Of a DNA stretch of 64,000 bases, positions 1 to 12,011 are shown one piece after another. The translations under genes and the position numbers were made by a program. This DNA is from Saposhnikovia divaricata. Lineage: Eukaryota; Streptophyta; Magnoliopsida; Apiales; Apiaceae. The stretch lies in contig CM071598.1 in the NCBI GenBank assembly GCA_036435485.1, positions 138,798,148 to 138,862,147 on the forward strand, given 5' to 3'. The notes beneath the pieces are model-generated. The model saw nothing but the letters and a program-made list of their open reading frames with translations, was not told where the DNA came from and did not search any database. The first letter of the stretch is position 1, and the number at the start of each line of letters is the position of its first letter.

Positions 1-945
1 GCTCAAAATTCACAACATTTTCAGATGGAGCAAGCAAATGTTTTCCAAAAGAGGCAGCAGTACAATCCTTACTCCAACAGTTACAATCCTGGTTGGAAAG
101 ATCATCCGAACTTCTCATATAGGAACAATAATGCTCAGAATTTAAATGTTCCTAATCAGCAGCAGCAATATCAGCAGTCGTATCAGCCTCCTCCACAGCA
201 ACAGTATAGGCCTCATCAAGGACCTATGAATCCCCCTGGATTCCAAAGGCCTCCTCAGAATTATGCTCCACAAGCAAATCAAGCTGCACAGGCTGATAAT
301 CAAGGTGATATGATGAAGATATTGTTACAAATGCAAACAAAGATGAACCAGATGGAGATACATAATAAGATGCTAGAAACTCAGATTGCTCAAATGGCTA
401 GTTCTTCCTCTACAAGGCAACAAGGCTCTCTACCAGTACAACCAACTCAGCCAAAGGAAAATGTGAATGCCATTGCTCTTAGGAGTGGTCGTACATATGA
501 TGCTCCTCCAATGCCTATTGACGATGTTCCTACTGAGAAAGAAAAAGAGGATTCTGAGGAAGACAAGGTAGAGAACGTCGTTGAAGATGCAAATGAAGGT
601 GAAACTGAGGAAAGCAAGAAAAAGGACAAAGAGAAGACTGCAGTTACTCCTCCACCATTTGTGCCAAAGCTCCCATTCCCTAGCAGGATGAACAGAACTA
701 AGGTGGACCAGCAGTTTGGTAAATTCATGACACTTGTCAAGAATCTTGAGGTAACAGTTCCTTTCACTGATTTAATTTCTCAAGTTCCATCATATGCAAA
801 GTTTCTTAAGGATATTCTCACTAAGAAGAGGTCTTTTGGTGAGGTGGAGACAGTAGCTTTTACTGAAGAGTGTAGTGCTGTTTTACAGAATAAGACTCCA
901 CCTAAGCTTAAAGATCCTGGTAGTTTTTCAATCCCGTTCATTTAG
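1..945 (+). pseudogene. Gypsy gag, C-terminal part
   Basis: The frame is open from the first base of the window, so this is the tail of a longer gag polyprotein. It is rich in Gln, Asn and Pro (residues about 35-95 of the visible part), then has a short helical stretch with repeated Gln/Met, then a Lys/Glu-rich acidic linker, as in Athila-type gag. The TAG at 943-945 is not a natural end: the protease frame begins immediately downstream in another frame, at the point where gag and protease are normally fused. A small indel near 925-950 is the simplest explanation. The nucleocapsid zinc knuckle, if present, would lie upstream of the window. Confidence 0.85.
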
Positions 946-950
946 GTGCA

Positions 951-3641
951 TTGTTCATTGATAAAGCTTTATGTGATTTAGGCGCTAGCATCTCAGTCAT
1001 GCCTCTCTCGGTTTTTCAAAAACTAAATATGGGTGAATTAAAATGTACACAGATGACTTTGCAAATGGCAGACCGTTCGATAAAATATCCCCTTGGAATT
1101 TTAGAGGATGTGCCTGTTAGGGTTGGAAAATTTTATATTCCTATAGACTTTGTAGTTCTAGATATGGAAGAGGACAGCCAAATACCTATTATTTTGGGTA
1201 GACCATTTCTCTGTACTGCAGGTGCTGTTATTGATGTTAAAAGTGGGACTCTCACATTGAGTGTTGGTGATGATAAAATTACTTTTACTCTAACCTCTGC
1301 TCTTAAATCCCCTTTGCTTGAGAATACTTGCTGCAGGATTGATGTTATAGATGGAATTGTCCGAGATGAGACGCCTCAGATTCTATTGAATGATGCATTA
1401 GAAGCAGTGCTCATGCTTGAAGCATACGAAGGAGAAGGACATGCTGAAGTCGATTCATTTATTCTTGAGTTGGATGGTGTAGCTGATCCAAATTGTGAGG
1501 TAACCAACACTGTCACTTCTTGTAGTGAACCTCAGGTAAACAAGTTAGAGCTAAAGTCTTTGCCACCTAATCTGAAATATGTGTTTCTTGATGAAGAAAA
1601 GACTTGTCCTGTGATTGTTAGCTCTAGTCTTGATGATAACCAGGTTTTTAAGCTTCTTACTATTTTGCGTGTGCATAGAAAAGCTATTGGGTATAGTATT
1701 GATGATCTTAAAGGGATTAGCCTAGACTTTTGCATGCATAGAATTCACTTAGATGATGACCATAAGCCTTGCATACAGGGACAACGCCGCTTGAACCCTA
1801 ACATGCAAGAGGTTGTTAAAAAAGAAGTTTTGAAATTGTTAGATGCGGGCATCATTTACCCGATTTCTGATTCTAAATGGGTAAGCCCAGTTCAGGTAGT
1901 CCCTAAGAAAGGAGGAACAACGGTAATTAAGAATGATAAAGATGAATTAATTCCCACTCGAATTGTCACCGGATGGCGAATGTACATTGATTACCGTAAG
2001 TTAAACACTGCTACTAGAAAAGACCATTACCCTCTCCCTTTCATTGATCAGATGTTAGAAAGACTTGCTAAGCATAAGTACTTTTGCTATTTAGACGGAT
2101 ATTCAGGGTTCTTTCAGATCCCTATACATCCTGATGACCAAGAAAATACTACATTTACTTGCCCATATGATACCTTTGCATATCGTAGAGTGCCTTTTGG
2201 TTTGTGCAATGCCCCTGCTACTTTTCAGCGTTGCATGACTGCCATATTTTCTGATTTCATAGAGTCTATCATGGAAGTATTTATGGATGATTTCAGTGTT
2301 TATGGGTCTGATTTTGATGTATGTCTGCATAATCTTTCTAAAGTGCTTAAACGTTGTGAAGAGGTGAATTTGGTTTTGAATTGGGAAAAGTGCCACTTCA
2401 TGGTCAATGAAGGAGTGGTACTTGGTCACTTGATTTCTGAACGTGGCATCCAGGTTGACAAAGCAAAAATTGAGGTGATTGAGAAACTTCCTCCTCCTGT
2501 TAATGTCAAGGGAGTGAGGAGTTTCCTTGGTCATGCGGGTTTTTATCGTCGTTTTATAAAAGATTTTTCAAAAATTGCAAAACCCCTCACTCAATTATTG
2601 CTTAAGGATGCCACCTTTGTGTTTACTGATGCTTGTTTGGAGTCTTTTAACAGGATTAAGGAAGCTTTGATAAGTGCACCAATCATTCAACCTCCAGATT
2701 GGAATCTTCCATTTGAAATCATGTGTGATGCAAGTGATTATGCAGTTGGAGCAGTTCTCGGTCAAAGGAAAGACAAGGTATTGCACGCTATCTACTATGC
2801 AAGTAAAACCTTGGATGAAGCTCAAGTCAATTATGCTACGATCGAGAAGGAACTTCTAGCTGTGGTCTACGCTCTTGACAAATTCCGGGCCTATCTCATT
2901 GGCTCCAAAGTCATTGTTCACACTGATCATTCGGCACTTAAGTATCTGTTGGTGAAGAAAGAAGCAAAGCCAAGGCTTATTCGTTGGATTCTCTTACTTC
3001 AAGAGTTTGACTTGGAAATCAAAGACAAGAAGGGTGCTGAGAATGTAGTTTCGGATCATCTCTCACGGTTGCGTTTCAAATCTGTTATTGCGTCAAGTAA
3101 TCCTATTGACGATTCTTTTCCAGATGATCACCTGTTTTCGGTTGCTACTCAAACTCCATGGTATGCAGATTTTGCAAATTTCTGTGTTAGTGGATCTCAC
3201 CCTCCAGAATTGACTTATCAGCAAAGAAAGAGGTTTTATCACGATGCTAAACAATATTTTTGGGATGACCCTTTCTTGTATAGAAAGTGTGCTGAAGGAA
3301 TCTTTTGTAGATGTGTTCCTGAGTTCGAAGTACATGACATTCTCAAGCATTGTCATTCTCTCGCATGTGGAGGCCACCATGGTCCTTCCAAAACCGCTGC
3401 TAAAGTACTTCAATCCGGTTTCTTTTGGCCGTCTCTATTTAAGGATGCTCGTGCTTTCTGTTTGGCGTGTGATGCATGTCAAAGGACGGGTAATATTTCT
3501 AAATGCCATGAGATGCCTCAAACCGGTATTCTTGAGGTCGAGATATTTGACGTATGGGGTGTCAATTGTTTATATGCAAAATTAACCAGGGTGAGCTCTT
3601 TAATACTCGAGCTATTAAGTACGAGGGGACTTTGTGCCTAG
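951..3641 (+). pseudogene. Gypsy pol: protease, RT, RNase H, truncated integrase
   Basis: An 896-codon open frame continues gag after the frameshift; 951 is only the first codon after it, not a true start. In order: aspartic protease with DLGA active site (residue about 10) and LGRPF flap partner (about 82); reverse transcriptase with YIDYRKLN (about 345), FGLCNAPATF and catalytic FMDD (444-447); RNase H with CDAS (about 593), an EKE glutamate and HTDH aspartate; integrase H-H-C-C zinc-binding segment (about 800-850). The frame then leaves the family consensus abruptly after DVWG, where the catalytic core should start. About the last 20 residues are unrelated, so the integrase core has been deleted. 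The RT and RNase H catalytic residues are intact. Confidence 0.92.
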
Positions 3642-4290
3642 TGACCTAAGGCTTTTATAGTCTGGGATCCACTGACCTAGCGCTCGCTACATGGGTATTA
3701 TTGTATAAGCCTTTTGGGGTCTCATCCATTGCACGGTTAAATAAGCATGCTTGTATATTATTTGTCATAGTTGTTGTTGTTAGTAATAAAGCATGAATTT
3801 TTGTCTAACTTGAATGATGATGGAGGTGTTCTTAGGTTATGAAGTGTTTACCGTCTATTCTATTTATAAACCTGTGATTGTCTTGACGAAGAGCATGTAT
3901 GATCTTTGACCTAGTTTTGGGAGTATTTCTGATGAGCATCGCACACACGCACGTTTCTGTTCATGTAATGTTAGTATACGGGAACTTGGTCGAGCTCTAT
4001 TTGGATTTAGTTGCATTCTTTGAGATATTTGCTTGTTAGTTGGTTTTGGTTAGTTTGAAGGGGATCGTTGCATTTTCATTCTAGTTGCATTCATGCATTG
4101 CATTGCATTAGGTTAAATGGATTTTGTGGGTACATTCGCTATAGGCCCTCACGAGACCTTACTCGTCCACTGGGGCTGCCTAGGGGTTTAAAGGGCTTGT
4201 TGCATATGCCAAATGCAACCGTGATCACCTACGGAAGTGGTACTAGTTAGTTAGTTAGTTGTAATTGTTTATGTTTGACGACAAGCATCG
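3642..4290 (+). other. Non-coding remnant between pol and polypurine tract
   Basis: About 650 bases without a supported ORF. In related elements this space would hold the rest of integrase and an untranslated or env-like region. A 60-codon ORF at 4068-4250 has no recognisable motif and I regard it as chance. Confidence 0.6.
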
Positions 4291-4307
4291 GTTTAAGTTT
4301 GGGGGTA
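4291..4307 (+). other. Polypurine tract of the Athila-like element
   Basis: Purine-rich GTTTAAGTTTGGGGGTA lies directly before the LTR start. It is the expected primer for plus-strand DNA synthesis and fixes the LTR boundary and the element's plus-strand orientation. Confidence 0.85.
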
Positions 4308-5561
4308 TGATAAGTGGGTTTTATATCCACTTGGAGCCTTCCATATCGGCTTAAATTGATTGTTTTGGACTCAAGTTTATTGTAGTTTTGATGTATTTTG
4401 CTTAGTTGTGCAGACTTACGAGAATGTTGATTAAGGTTGATGCTTCTATCGTGTTTGGAGGATTAATTGATTTAAATTCGGATTTTCCGGGAAGGTTGCG
4501 CAGTCTACACTGTTTTGGCCATATCTGGAGTTCTAGAAGTCCGTTTTCAGTGATCTTACAGCTCACGCGAAGCTTGGGAAATTTTCTACAACCTTAGGAA
4601 GAAATCAGGTGCTGGAGACGTGCTGAATAAAATCGCGCTCGTGTTCTATGATAAGCCAAGCAGAGAAATTCCAGTTTTGCGCTTTTTCTAATTCTAATTG
4701 TATTTTGGGCAACTTTTGGCACCTAAATTGAATTCTAATTGTATTTTAGGATGTTTCCTTGCTGGGCAAGATTTCTAGAGTCTATATAAACACTTCTAGG
4801 GATACATTGTAAGGGATCCTGGACACACAATTTTTACATACTTCTTAATATTAAAAGCTAAGGTTTTATTTTCTTCTCTCCATCTTTGCAAGCTCAATTT
4901 AATTCTTGGATTTAATTGTTCTTCATTATTCAAAGATTTAAGGTATTTCTTATCTTCTCCTTATTAATTACATGTTTATTATGGCTTTCTTGATTATCAT
5001 TGTTAGTTTTAATCCTAGAATGAGTGAGTAATTTAATTCTAGGGTACCAAGGGGAGCCATGTTTGCACCATGATTTGGGTTTAATTTGATTAGTAGATTG
5101 ATGGGTAAAGAGTAATTCTGATTGATATGTTCTAATTCTTAATTTGTGTAATTGCGCAATATCACGGATTAATTGATTGCAATAGGAGTAATAGATCGAA
5201 AGATTTTACTACTAGAGGCTTACATACAATTAGCGGAATTGAAGGTGAGTGTGAAAGCATCATTAGATATTCTGAGAGTGTTAATGCTTGAAAAAGATTA
5301 ACCATTGCTTTAATTACTTAACCCCATTAAAAAGCTATACCTTTGTGATTTGTTTGGTGTAAGCATGGTGAACCTGAATTGCCCTAAATCCCTTAATTAA
5401 TTGATTTAAAACCTTTATTAAATTTGTTTTAGTAGTTAATAAAATCCTCTAATAATCGTTTGTGACTAGAAACAATTAATAATAATTGAATTGAAACTGA
5501 AACTGTCTCCTTGAGGAATCGACCCGTATTTGTTAGTATCTACTACAATTGAAACTGAACA
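4308..5561 (+). repeat. 3' LTR of the Athila-like Gypsy element
   Basis: A 1,254-bp segment from TGATAAGTGG to GAACTGAACA-type end (TG...CA), bounded by the polypurine tract on the left and by resumed copia gag on the right. It contains a TATA box at 4783-4790 and no supported ORF. The second LTR is outside the window, so the ends rest on the tract, the TG/CA rule and the gag junction. Confidence 0.85.
4783..4790 (+). promoter_or_regulatory. TATA box in Athila-like LTR
   Basis: TATATAAA in the context AGTCTATATAAACAC, about 475 bases into the LTR. Transcription would be expected to start roughly 30 bases downstream. Confidence 0.7.
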
Positions 5562-7273
5562 TACTCACACAGGAGTATGAACACTTTGAGGTTAAATCTA
5601 AAGAATCAATGATAGAAACCTTTGACAGATTCTGTAAGCTACTTAATGATCTGTCACTGGTTAATAAAGAATATGATCTAGAAGATTCAAATCTCAAGTT
5701 TCTTCTTTCTCTACCTGAAAAGTGGGATGTTAAGACAACCACTATTAGAGACAACTATGATCTGGCTGATATTGATATTGATGAGATCTATGGGTTGCTC
5801 AAGACTCATGAATTGGAAATGGAACAGAGAAGCAGAAGATCAGGCAGGAAGTCAAAGTATGTTGCTCTAAGAGTTGAAGAAAGACCCTCAAAGAAGGAAG
5901 CATCAAGGAAGAAAGCAAAAGGAAAAGCTTTGGTCATTCATTCTGAAAGTGAGTCATCAAACTTTGATGTTGACTCAAACACAGATGGATCATCTGATTC
6001 TGAAGATGATGAGGAAATGATGCAAATGGCTGCTTTGATGGTAAAGACCTTCAAGAAGATGGGATTCAAGAACTTCAAGAAAGGGAAGAGATTCTCCAAG
6101 AATGATTCAAAGTCTGACAGGAAGAATTTCAGCAAATCTGAGAGAAAGGATACCAAATCTGGGAAAAGAGACAAGTCTGAGATTCAATGCTACAAGTGTA
6201 AGGAGATGGGTCACTATGCTCCTGAGTGCAAGAAGGGTAAAACTGAGAAGGCACTCTTCACTAAAGGCAGAGATTGGGCAGACACCTCTGACTCAGATGA
6301 GGATGTGAACTATGCTCTCGTGGCTACTACTGTTGATGAAGCTGAAGATTCTAAAAACAAGGTACCTCTAACTACCTATGCTTATAATACTGATGATATA
6401 ACTGAATTAAGAATATATCTTAAGGCTTTGCATATCAGTTATAAGGATCAGACTTTAGAGAATGAGAGAATCAAAACTGAGAATTCTGAACTCAAAGAGA
6501 GAAATAAGGTAAATCACATTATTAAAACTGGGACTCACTCTGGAAAAGACACTCAAGAAGTTTTTCAATCTGACACTGTAGGTCTAGGTTATTCCGAGGA
6601 AGATGAACTTAGGTTTCAGAATACAGTCAAGATTAGACCACCTCTTCCACCTAAGAAATTTGTAACATTTGTTAATGGAATAAGTGAACCTAGGTTTGAA
6701 TGTGGAAAAGAAGCTGTTAAGAAAGAACCAGTAAAAACTAGTGTTAAACAGGTTAATATTGGTTTAATGACAGATAAATAACTCAAGCATAAGCTTAAGG
6801 AGTTAAAATCTGTTAAGAAACAGAAAGTGTCTAGAAAGAACAGAAATGGTAAAGTAGGCATCACTCAAGGTAATTATCCAATGCTTGCTACTTTAGCTCC
6901 AAGAAAGACATGTCATAACTGTGGTAGCACTAACCATCTTGCTAGTTTTTGCAGGAAGAACAAAAACATTAATTCTTTACCTTCCAAGTCTGAAGTAAAG
7001 AAAGATAATGTTAGAACTAGACCACAGACCTTATGCAAACACTGTGGAAGCACTTGGCATTCTATTTATACTTGCAGAAATTATCATGCTATTTATCATA
7101 ATGACTATGAACTGAAACCTAATCTGAAATGGGTTAGGGTTAATTCTGCAAGTGTAAACTCTGATAAAGTTAGCTTAAACTCTGATAGTGTAAATTTCGC
7201 TGCTAAAGCTAACAAAATTAAGAAAGCCAAAGGATCCAAGCAAGTCTGGATCTTTAAATCTAATCCTCAGTAA
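5562..7273 (+). pseudogene. Copia A gag with three zinc knuckles
   Basis: The frame is copia gag (UBN2/Retrotran_gag type), entered part-way because the Gypsy element cut off the N-terminus. A Lys/Ser/Glu-rich stretch precedes a first CX2CX4HX4C knuckle at 6188-6229. TAA at 6779-6781 interrupts the frame, which continues unchanged to 7273. Two further CX2CX4HX4C knuckles lie at 6911-6952 and 7034-7075, after the stop. One or two knuckles are usual, so three is notable. The TAA sits where a Gln codon (CAA) would fit. The frame ends TAA 7271-7273, and protease resumes in a different frame 11 bases on, so an indel near 7262-7290 or a recoding site separates gag from pol. Confidence 0.85.
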
Positions 7274-7283
7274 TTGTTCGTGA

Positions 7284-10200
7284 TTGCAGGGCATCAGGGA
7301 AAGTATCCTAGTCGTGGACAGTGGATGTTCAGGACATATGACTGGAAATAAAGCCCTGCTATCAGAGTATGTGGAGAAGGCTGGCCCAAAAGTTTCCTAT
7401 GGAGATGGCAACATAGGACATACTCTGGGATATGGCAATATCAATCTTGGGAGTGTCATCATCACAAATGTAGCTCTGGTTCCAGGACTCAAGCATGATC
7501 TGCTATCTGTGAGCCAAATCTGTGACAGAGGTTTTCATGTAGATTTTCAACCTGAATACTATGAGGTTATCAGCAAAACCACAAGGAAAGTTGTTTTAGT
7601 TGGACAAAGGTGCAACAATATCTATCAAGCAAGCTTGTTGACAAACTCTGATGGAAAAACTATGTACCTGTCAACAAGAATGTCCAATGAAGAGAGTTGG
7701 AAGTGGCATAAGAAACTCTCTCATTTGAATCTGAACAACATCAATGAGCTGATAAGAAAGGATCTTGTTAGAGGACTTCCAAAGTCTTTGTTAAATGTTG
7801 ATGGTCTGTGTGATTCATGTCAAAAGGCCAAACAGAGGAAGACTTCTTTCAAGAGCAAGTCTGAATCTTCAATTGTTGATCCATATCATCTTCTACATGC
7901 TAATCTCTTTGGACCAGTGAATGTCTTGTCAATTGGAAGGAAGAAATATGCTCTAGTCATTGTTGATGAATATACCAGATACACTTGGGTGTATTTTCTA
8001 GCAAAGAAGGATGAAACTGCATTAACTCTGATGGAGCATGTAAAGCTGCTGGACAAAGGATCAAAACACAAAGTCAAAATAATCAGAAGTGATAATGGAA
8101 CTGAATTCAGAAATGCAACAATGGAAGAATTCTGCAAGAACAGAGGATTGAAGCAGGAGTTTTCTGCACCTGGTACACCACAGTAAAATGGTGTAGTTGA
8201 GAGGAAGAACAGAACCTTGATAGAAGCTGCCAGAACTATGCTTGATGAAGCAAAATTGCCAACCTATTTCTGGGCAGAAGCAGTTCAAACTGCTTGTTTT
8301 ACCCAAAATGCCACACTGATCAACAAGCATGGAAAAACACCATATGAGATGGTGAGGGAAAAGAAGCCAAACCTGAAATATTTTCATATTTTTGGGTGCA
8401 AATGCTTTGTGTTGAAAAATCATCCTGAACAGTTGACCAAATTTGAGTTGAAAGCAGATGAAGGAATTTTTGTTGGTTATCCAGTGTCAACCAAGGCATT
8501 CAGAGTTTATAATCTGAGAACAAAAGTGATTATGGAATCTATTCATGTGTCATTTGATGACAAGAAAATCACTGGACTTGAAGATGTTGATGAACATGAT
8601 CAGTTGCATTTCGAAAATGAAGATCTAATCTCTGATGAAATAAACTCTGATGAAACTAAGTCCAACAAACTCTGTTGATGCAAACTCTGAACCTCTACTG
8701 GTACACACAGAAGAAATAGTACAGTCAGAACAAAGAGGAGAACCAGTTGAGGGGGAGCATGATCATAGTGATGACTCAAATTCTGATAGTGAGTCAACTG
8801 AAAAATCTGGATCAAACTCAAACTCTGATGACTCAAACTCTGAAAGTCCAAATTCTGACAGTTCAAATTCTGAGCGTTCAAATTCAGGGGGAGCCTCAGA
8901 GAATGAAGAAAGGCAACAATATGATCAGGAGAACATTGATCAAGGGGGAGGATCAACTGTTGACAGAAGTCATTTACCTTTAGCTAGGAAATGGACAAAA
9001 TCTCATACACCTAATCTAATAATTGGAGATCCAGATGCAAAAGTCAGGAAAAGAAGTGCTACAACAAATGAATGTCTGTTTCATGCATTTCTATCCAAAT
9101 CTGAACCAAAGAAAGTGGAAGAAGCTGTTCAAAATGCTGAATGGATAACAACAATGCAGGAGGAGTTAAATGAATTTGAGAGAAATGAAGTGTGGACCCT
9201 TGTACCTAGACCAAAGAATAGATCTATTGTTGGTACTAGATGGGTTTTCAGAAACAAAACTGACAGTGATGGGGTTGTTACAAGAAACAAGGCTAGACTT
9301 GTGGCCAAAGGCTATTCACAGCAAGAAGGCATAGACTATGATGAAACTTTTGCTCTAGTTTCAAGGTTGGAGGCAATAAGAATCTTTCTAGCATATGCTT
9401 CTCACAAGAAATTCAAGGTTTTTCAGATGGATGTGAAAAGTACTTTTCTGAATGGAAAACTTGAAGAAGAAGTGTTTGTTGAACAACCACCAGGATTTGT
9501 AGATCCCAAGTATCCAGATTATGTCTACAGGCTTGACAAGGCACTCTATGGACTTAAGCAGGCACCAAGAGCATGGTGTGAAACTCTGGCTCAATTTCTT
9601 TTAGAAAGTGGGTTCAATAGAGGTACAATTGATAAAACCTTGTTCTACTTCAATCTTGGTAGTGATCTGTTATTAGTTCAAATATATGTAGATGACATAA
9701 TCTTTGGATCTACTAATGATAAACTCTGTAAGAAGTTTTCCAAGCTCATGCAGTCAAGGTATCAAATGAGCATGATGGGAGAGCTTAGTTATTTTCTAGG
9801 GCTACAGGTGAAGCAAACAGATGATGGAATCTTTATCAATCAAGCAAAATATACCAGAAATCTTCTCAAGAAATTTGGCATGCTTGATTGCTCATCTACA
9901 ATAACTCCCATGGCAACAGCAACAAAGTTGGATAAAGACACAGGTTCACCAGTGGATATGACAAGCTATAGAGGGATGATTGGGTCTCTTCTTTATCTAA
10001 CAGCAAGCAGACCTGACATCATGTAAGCAACATGTCTTTGTGCAAGATTTCAGGCAGATCCAAGAGAACCACATCTAACAGTTGTGAAGAGAATTTTCAA
10101 ATATCATAAGGGAACCATAACTTTAGGTTTGTGGTATCCAAGAGAATCAGACTTCAAGCTACTTGGTTACTCTGATGCAGACTTTGCAGGCTGTAAGATA

Positions 10201-10629
10201 GACAAAAAAAGTACCAGTGGAAGTTGTCAATTTCTTAGTGATAGACTTGTTTTATGGTACAGCAAGAAACAGAAATCAATCTCTACATCTACAGCTGAAG
10301 CAGAGTATATTGCTGCTGGTAGCTGTTGTGCACAGATTATGTGGATGAAGAATCAATTACTGGATTATGGATTGAGGTACAGTAAAATACCTATTTACTG
10401 TGATAATCAAAGTGCTATTGCTATGACAGGTAATCCAGTACAGCATTCAATGACCAAGCACATCAGCATAAGGTACCATTTTATCAGAGAACATGTAGAG
10501 GAAGGGAATATTGAGCTTCATTTTGTGTCTACAGAACAACAGTTTGCAGATATCTTCACCAAGCCATTGAGTGAAGCTGTATTTACAATGCTGGTAAATG
10601 AATTAGGGATGGTCTCTGGCTTTGACTAG
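7284..10629 (+). pseudogene. Copia A pol: protease, integrase, RT, RNase H
   Basis: Protease DSG is at 7317-7325. A GAG-pre-integrase segment (WHKKLSHLN, CDSC) precedes the integrase core. The first catalytic Asp, expected in the motif before LFGP, is Asn (AAT, 7902-7904); the second Asp (SDNG) and the Glu (VERKNR) remain. TAA at 8184-8186 falls in the GTPQ-NGVVERKN block where Gln is conserved. A 1-nt frameshift lies between about 8640 and 8670. The Ser/Asn/Asp-rich linker is followed by RT with YVDD at 9685-9696. TAA at 10024-10026 interrupts RPDIM-ATC, where an aromatic codon is usual. RNase H then runs to TAG at 10627-10629, with DADFAG, AEAEYIA and DNQSA motifs. Confidence 0.92.
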
Positions 10630-11659
10630 AGATATTGGTTAGACTCAAAATTCTACTTATGTACTGTGTTGCTCATATTTCTGTGGTATGTTAAACTCTG
10701 CTATGCAAACTCTGCTCAATGACTGTTAAACTCTGTTAGCATGCTCTATAAGTCATACATTGTTGACATGTTGGATAAACTCTACTCTGATAATGTTTTT
10801 GTCTGAATGTTAATACCAATGAAGAAATCCGTATGAAGCATAATTCTCAGTAATTAATCATGAATCCTTCTGATTTATTTGTGATCTAATCTTAGATTGT
10901 GCAGAAAATTAACACAGCATGATACTGTTTCATATTTATAGCATCTCTTAGTTTATTTATCCTAAACTCTGAGTCTGTAAATACTGTGTGCATTGCCTCT
11001 CATGAATAATTTCTGATGTTGATGAGCTCTAAACTCTGTTAGTTATGCACTGTTAAATTAGATTCTGTTAATTAGAACACCCCCAAAGCTTATGTATATA
11101 GACTGTTAGAACTCCTTTGAGATCATGTTTGTAATTAGGACGACCCAGGAACTTACTGGTATATAGTAAGGGCTAAAATTCTCTAATTTTTTGGTGACTA
11201 GTCGAAGACTAGGAAGAACCAAGAACTTATCAAACTGATAAGGGCTAAAATTATAGGATTTTTGGTGACTAGTTACAACCTCTGATTACTGGAGAAATTT
11301 AAAAAAAATAGGGGGTTATAAATTAATTAAATATTACTGTATATAAATCGTTTACTACAGAGTTTAGCATTCACCATACATTCAGTGTTTACTATGAGAG
11401 TTTGTGCATCCAGTGTTTACTGATTTATTTTATGGATTTTATGAAATACTAGATGTTCTAAATACTGATTTAGTAAACTCTGCTATACACACACACACTC
11501 ATATTCACAACTGTGTAGTGTTTGAAAGGATAACAGTAATAAAGATGGAGAATTGATAAACACTGTTGGATTCTGTTGAGTACTCTAAGGTAATATTTTA
11601 TTTCAGACAAAGCATATACTTGGAGTACAAAAAGAGTTTTTGAAATTTGCATGTGATAC
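10630..11659 (+). other. Non-coding spacer between copia A pol and accessory ORF
   Basis: No ORF is supported. The stretch is AT-rich, carries nine copies of AAACTCTG or its complement together with the next interval (see findings), and holds a 74-bp direct repeat at 11149-11275. A short TA/CA-rich run lies near 11485. Confidence 0.6.
11149..11275 (+). repeat. Imperfect direct repeat with a stem-loop in each copy
   Basis: Two copies about 74 bases apart share GAACTTA, a hairpin, AAGGGCTAAAATT and TTTTTGGTGACTAGT. The hairpin in copy 1 pairs CTTACT with AGTAAG (11152-11170). In copy 2, CTTATCA pairs with TGATAAG (11226-11242). The stems differ in sequence but occupy the same place. Confidence 0.65.
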
Positions 11660-12011
11660 GTGCCAACTGTTTAATGGTGTCAGACAGTTAAAGCGTATTG
11701 GTAATAGGAGAGAGAATAGCAGTAATAATAGGCATTATTACTGCGCGTGTACATGACTGTTCCACTATTTACGTGACACGTGTCCCACTCACACACTTAA
11801 CAAGAAATTGGTTGCGTGTTTAATGTCTAAACCGATTGGGTTTTTAATTTTCAATTACAGATCTAATCAAACTCGGTTCATTATTCACTTTTTCACTTTT
11901 ACACCCACGAACACACAACATTACACACAATTTCTCTGTTATTTTCACTTAAGCATTTTCACAAAAACTTTTCTACACATTCTCTTTTCTCACAATTTCT
12001 AAACTGTTCTA
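11660..12011 (+). promoter_or_regulatory. Putative promoter and leader of the accessory ORF
   Basis: GTGCCAACTGT at 11660-11670 is followed by a palindromic G-box, GACACGTGTCCCA, at 11775-11787. The last 110 bases before the ATG are rich in A, C and T with few G, like a plant 5' leader. No strict TATA box is seen. Both short motifs recur upstream of the accessory gene in the unrelated Tat-like element (32642-32701). That this drives transcription is inference. Confidence 0.4.

Larger units (their letters stand above)
1..5561 (+). mobile_element. Athila-like Ty3/Gypsy element, left end outside window
   Basis: The order gag, protease, reverse transcriptase, RNase H, integrase zinc-binding region, polypurine tract, 3' LTR is seen directly. 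Protein motifs and the LTR start (TGATAAGTGG) resemble the Athila branch of plant Ty3/Gypsy. The element stops at 5561, and copia gag coding sequence resumes at 5562, so it was inserted into the gag gene of copia A. The 5' LTR and gag N-terminus lie left of the window, so the target duplication cannot be confirmed; TACTC at 5562-5566 is the expected right copy. The integrase core and any env-like ORF are missing, so the copy cannot move on its own. Confidence 0.9.
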
